From Leptolyngbya sp. BL0902 (GTDB taxonomy: Bacteria > Cyanobacteriota > Cyanobacteriia > Phormidesmidales > Phormidesmidaceae), in contig NZ_CP046155.1 in assembly GCF_016403105.1 (NCBI RefSeq), positions 434,001 through 498,000 of the forward strand: DNA of 64,000 nucleotides, written 5' to 3'. Positions 62,044 through 64,000 of the stretch are shown one piece after another (the first letter of the stretch is position 1; every line of letters starts with the position of its first letter). Both the position numbers and the translations under genes were made by a program. The notes beneath the pieces are model-generated. The model was given only the letters and a program-made list of their open reading frames with translations, ran no database searches and had not been told where the DNA came from.

Positions 62044-62931
62044 ATGTCAGCATTAGAAGTATCAGAACCCGATCTTGATGTTCACTTATTACAAGATGGA
62101 TTTGCTATAGAGAGAGGTGTATTGAGCGCAGAAGAAATCCAAAGACTGCGAATTTCCTTGAAGGCTTACTTTCGATTAGAGGGCAAGCAAAATTTCTATG
62201 GAGTTACTCAGTCAAATGCAGCTATCAAGATCCCTGACATTAGCTGGATTTGCTACCATGATAAAATCCTCGATGGTGTTCGTAGATCGCTAGGCACTGC
62301 GGATATTATGTTCACGAGCCACTGTGATGCCCACGTCAGAACCTTAGCACAATGGCATAAAGACGATGGGGAAAGCTCCAATCCAGGAGGGTATTTTGGC
62401 CAAACTACCTACGATATCCCCGATTGCAGAGTATATAAGGTTGCCGTTTATTTACAGGATCATCGCCATAATCGGAGTGGGCTAACGGTACGACGAGGCT
62501 CGCATCGACGGGCTTCCCTCGTTGAGGGAGAATCTGTCTGCCTAGATACTGCCGCAGGAGATATTGTCATTTTTGACGTGCGCTTAACCCACCGAGGCCA
62601 AACCGCATCTCTACCCATAAGAATGGCTAAGCGATCCCTGAACTCCCTTCAATCAGCATTTAGCAAACTAGAGTCATACTTCCCCTTTTATTCTCAAGCC
62701 AAGCTGCCTAATCTATCTTTTCATCAAGCAGGCGAGCGCATGGCTATTTTTTTCACCTTTGGGTTGCCCAACACATTTACTCAAAACTTTGCCATTGCCA
62801 ATATGGCTCGTCAATGTCGAGAGTCGGGCTGTGAAAATTTTTTGCTTCCGCCCGATGTACGCCAAGCGTTTCTTCAAAAAGGCGTTCTCCTTGCTGAAGA
62901 TGTATTTACCGCCTCACAGATGGGTTTCTAG
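62044..62931 (+). CDS. PhyH-type Fe(II)/2-oxoglutarate dioxygenase
   Basis: 295 residues. The iron ligands are H105 and D107 (AQWHKDDGES) and H183 (LTHRG), and R193 (LPIRM) should bind 2-oxoglutarate. LTVRRGSHRRASL precedes the last histidine as in phytanoyl-CoA dioxygenases. Substrate unknown; no secondary-metabolite genes are adjacent in view. The start has CACGGAGAAGACAGAA upstream. The DNA is more AT-rich and the codons differ from the neighbours, which suggests transfer. Confidence 0.85.
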   Translation: MSALEVSEPDLDVHLLQDGFAIERGVLSAEEIQRLRISLKAYFRLEGKQNFYGVTQSNAAIKIPDISWICYHDKILDGVRRSLGTADIMFTSHCDAHVRTLAQWHKDDGESSNPGGYFGQTTYDIPDCRVYKVAVYLQDHRHNRSGLTVRRGSHRRASLVEGESVCLDTAAGDIVIFDVRLTHRGQTASLPIRMAKRSLNSLQSAFSKLESYFPFYSQAKLPNLSFHQAGERMAIFFTFGLPNTFTQNFAIANMARQCRESGCENFLLPPDVRQAFLQKGVLLAEDVFTASQMGF

Positions 62932-63211
62932 ATCGTGAAAAGTCGCTAAGTTCGGCGTTATAAGCGCCAATAATGCAAAGGCTGAATCTGATGAGTGATG
63001 TATTCATTGATAATGGAGTGAGAAGTAATAGCTAGCATGGGGTTCAGACTCAGTTCACACTTAGAAGAACTCAGCGCCCCTGCTTTCGGTAGTGCTAGAT
63101 ACGGAAGCGAAAATTAAAGACAGGGAATCTAGATAAAATATCTGGCCTAGTGCTGCCGTTAGGGCGGGTTTTCCCGGAAGATGGAGGGAGGGAACCTCAG
63201 GAGAAACTACC

Positions 63212-64000
63212 GTGATCGCCCCAGCCCATAACCCCCAAACCAATGCGATTCAGTATGAAGCGAAGACCCTGGCTATTGCCAACGCGCTATTATTAGCCAG
63301 CCGCGAGAAAAAGAATATTTTTGCCCAAATGCGCGACCAAATGCGCTGGGACGACAAAATTATGGACTTTGCCATGGGGAATCCTGGCTTGAAAGTCCAA
63401 CTCTTTCGCTTTATTGACGCTCTACCCGCCCTGCGCAGCAAGCCAGAAATTGCCCGTCACCTGCAAGAGTACCTATCCGCCGAAGAGGTGGAGCTACCCG
63501 CTGCCCTGAAGGGACTGTTGAACTTCACGAACCCCGATTCCGTTCCTGGTCAACTGGCGGCGACCACGGTGGCCCCGGCGGTGGAAACCCTGGCCTACCG
63601 CTACATTTCCGGCGACACCATCGAGAAATCCATCAAGGCCATCGAGCGAATGCGGAAGGACAAGCTCACCTTCACCATGGATTTGCTGGGCGAAGCGGTG
63701 ATCACCGAAACCGAAGCCCAGGCCTATTTGCGACGCTACCTGGATTTGATGGAGCAGTTGTCCGCTGCGGCGAAAAGTTGGAAGCCCGTAGATATCATCG
63801 ATACCGCTGACGGCAAGGAAATTCCCAAAGTCCAGGTTTCCGTCAAGCTCACGGCCTTCTATTCCCAGTTCGACCCGCTGGATGCGGCGGGCAGTCGGGC
63901 CAAGGTAAGCGAGCACATCCGTACCCTGCTGCGACGGGCTAAGGAACTGGGTGTGGCGGTGCATTTCGACATGGAGCAGTACCGCTACAAGGCGCTGACC
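63212..64000 (+). CDS. putA: Proline dehydrogenase / PutA-type protein, N-terminal part (runs off the right edge)
   Basis: 263 codons from a GTG start with CAGGAGA eight bases upstream. It starts VIAPAHNPQTNAIQYEAKTL and reaches the proline dehydrogenase barrel: VAPAVETLAYRYISGDTIEK, FTMDLLGEAVITETEAQAYL, VKLTAFYSQFDP and VHFDMEQYRYKALT. It oxidises proline to pyrroline-5-carboxylate with FAD. In cyanobacteria the family protein is usually a fusion with the glutamate-semialdehyde dehydrogenase, which would lie past the edge. There is no DNA-binding PutA domain at the N-terminus. Confidence 0.92.
   Translation, partial: MIAPAHNPQTNAIQYEAKTLAIANALLLASREKKNIFAQMRDQMRWDDKIMDFAMGNPGLKVQLFRFIDALPALRSKPEIARHLQEYLSAEEVELPAALKGLLNFTNPDSVPGQLAATTVAPAVETLAYRYISGDTIEKSIKAIERMRKDKLTFTMDLLGEAVITETEAQAYLRRYLDLMEQLSAAAKSWKPVDIIDTADGKEIPKVQVSVKLTAFYSQFDPLDAAGSRAKVSEHIRTLLRRAKELGVAVHFDMEQYRYKALT

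Overview
ORGANISM. The window is a chromosomal stretch of a cyanobacterium. Photosystem II PsbZ, a Psb32/TLP18.3-like protein, ferrochelatase with a chlorophyll-binding tail, the proton-extrusion protein PcxA, a thylakoid-type Na+/H+ antiporter, ClpC, a D27-like (DUF4033) protein and XisH/XisI all point there. Most of the sequence is GC-rich, and short interspersed CCCTCTCCC-type palindromes recur. This fits a Leptolyngbya/Nodosilinea-like lineage better than a marine picocyanobacterium, but the genus is inference. LAYOUT. 1-5.6 kb: start of polA, an M16 peptidase, a GH24 lysozyme, a MidA-like methyltransferase and a DUF2721 membrane protein. 5.6-14.6 kb: a tyrosine recombinase divergent from hemH, a ureohydrolase/DUF938/YciI run, pcxA, an HpxO-type urate hydroxylase and an acetyltransferase. 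14.7-19.0 kb: a translationally coupled DUF4129-DUF4350-MoxR-DUF58 operon; the DUF4350 gene carries interspersed repeats inside its reading frame. 19.05-25.97 kb: an AT-rich accessory island. 26-42 kb: NAGPA-type lipoprotein, an ACP-like unknown, clpC, Nif11-like peptide, inositol-phosphatase-family enzyme, D27-like protein, psb32, YtxH/DUF948-like envelope proteins, tRNA-Gly(GCC), ribH, psbZ, a four-domain CCA-adding enzyme and a pseudokinase. 42-64 kb: UbiB-family kinase, PP2C phosphatase, pgeF, dnaJ, AI-2E transporter, rpsU, murI, nhaS3-like antiporter, nitrilase, YheT-type hydrolase, purK, DUF937, DUF4912, aqpZ, SDH cytochrome b subunit, HNH endonuclease, a PhyH-type oxygenase and the start of proline dehydrogenase (putA). 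THE ACCESSORY ISLAND. It holds a small acidic protein with an LRAT/papain-fold-like partner, a DUF6602 PD-(D/E)XK-like protein, two PIN-toxin pairs of different antitoxin type, an AbrB/VapC pair, xisH-xisI, a DUF2281/MazF pair, and a truncated Uma2 gene fused to an IS1-type transposase remnant. A repeat made of promoter-like sequence, a palindrome ACCTAT-N3-ATAGGT, a ribosome-binding site and the first 15-35 codons of xisH recurs in front of successive modules. Only one copy continues into a full-length xisH. Either modules were inserted serially into or next to xisH copies, or the xisH leader has been reused as a shared control element. This is the most interesting structure in the window. 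ELSEWHERE. A 17-bp tandem duplication of the SDH cytochrome b start codon creates a six-codon upstream minicistron whose stop overlaps the true start. Heptamer repeats lie in the polA linker. Several structured leaders precede rpsU, aqpZ and the PhyH gene. No CRISPR array, rRNA or complete insertion sequence was seen.
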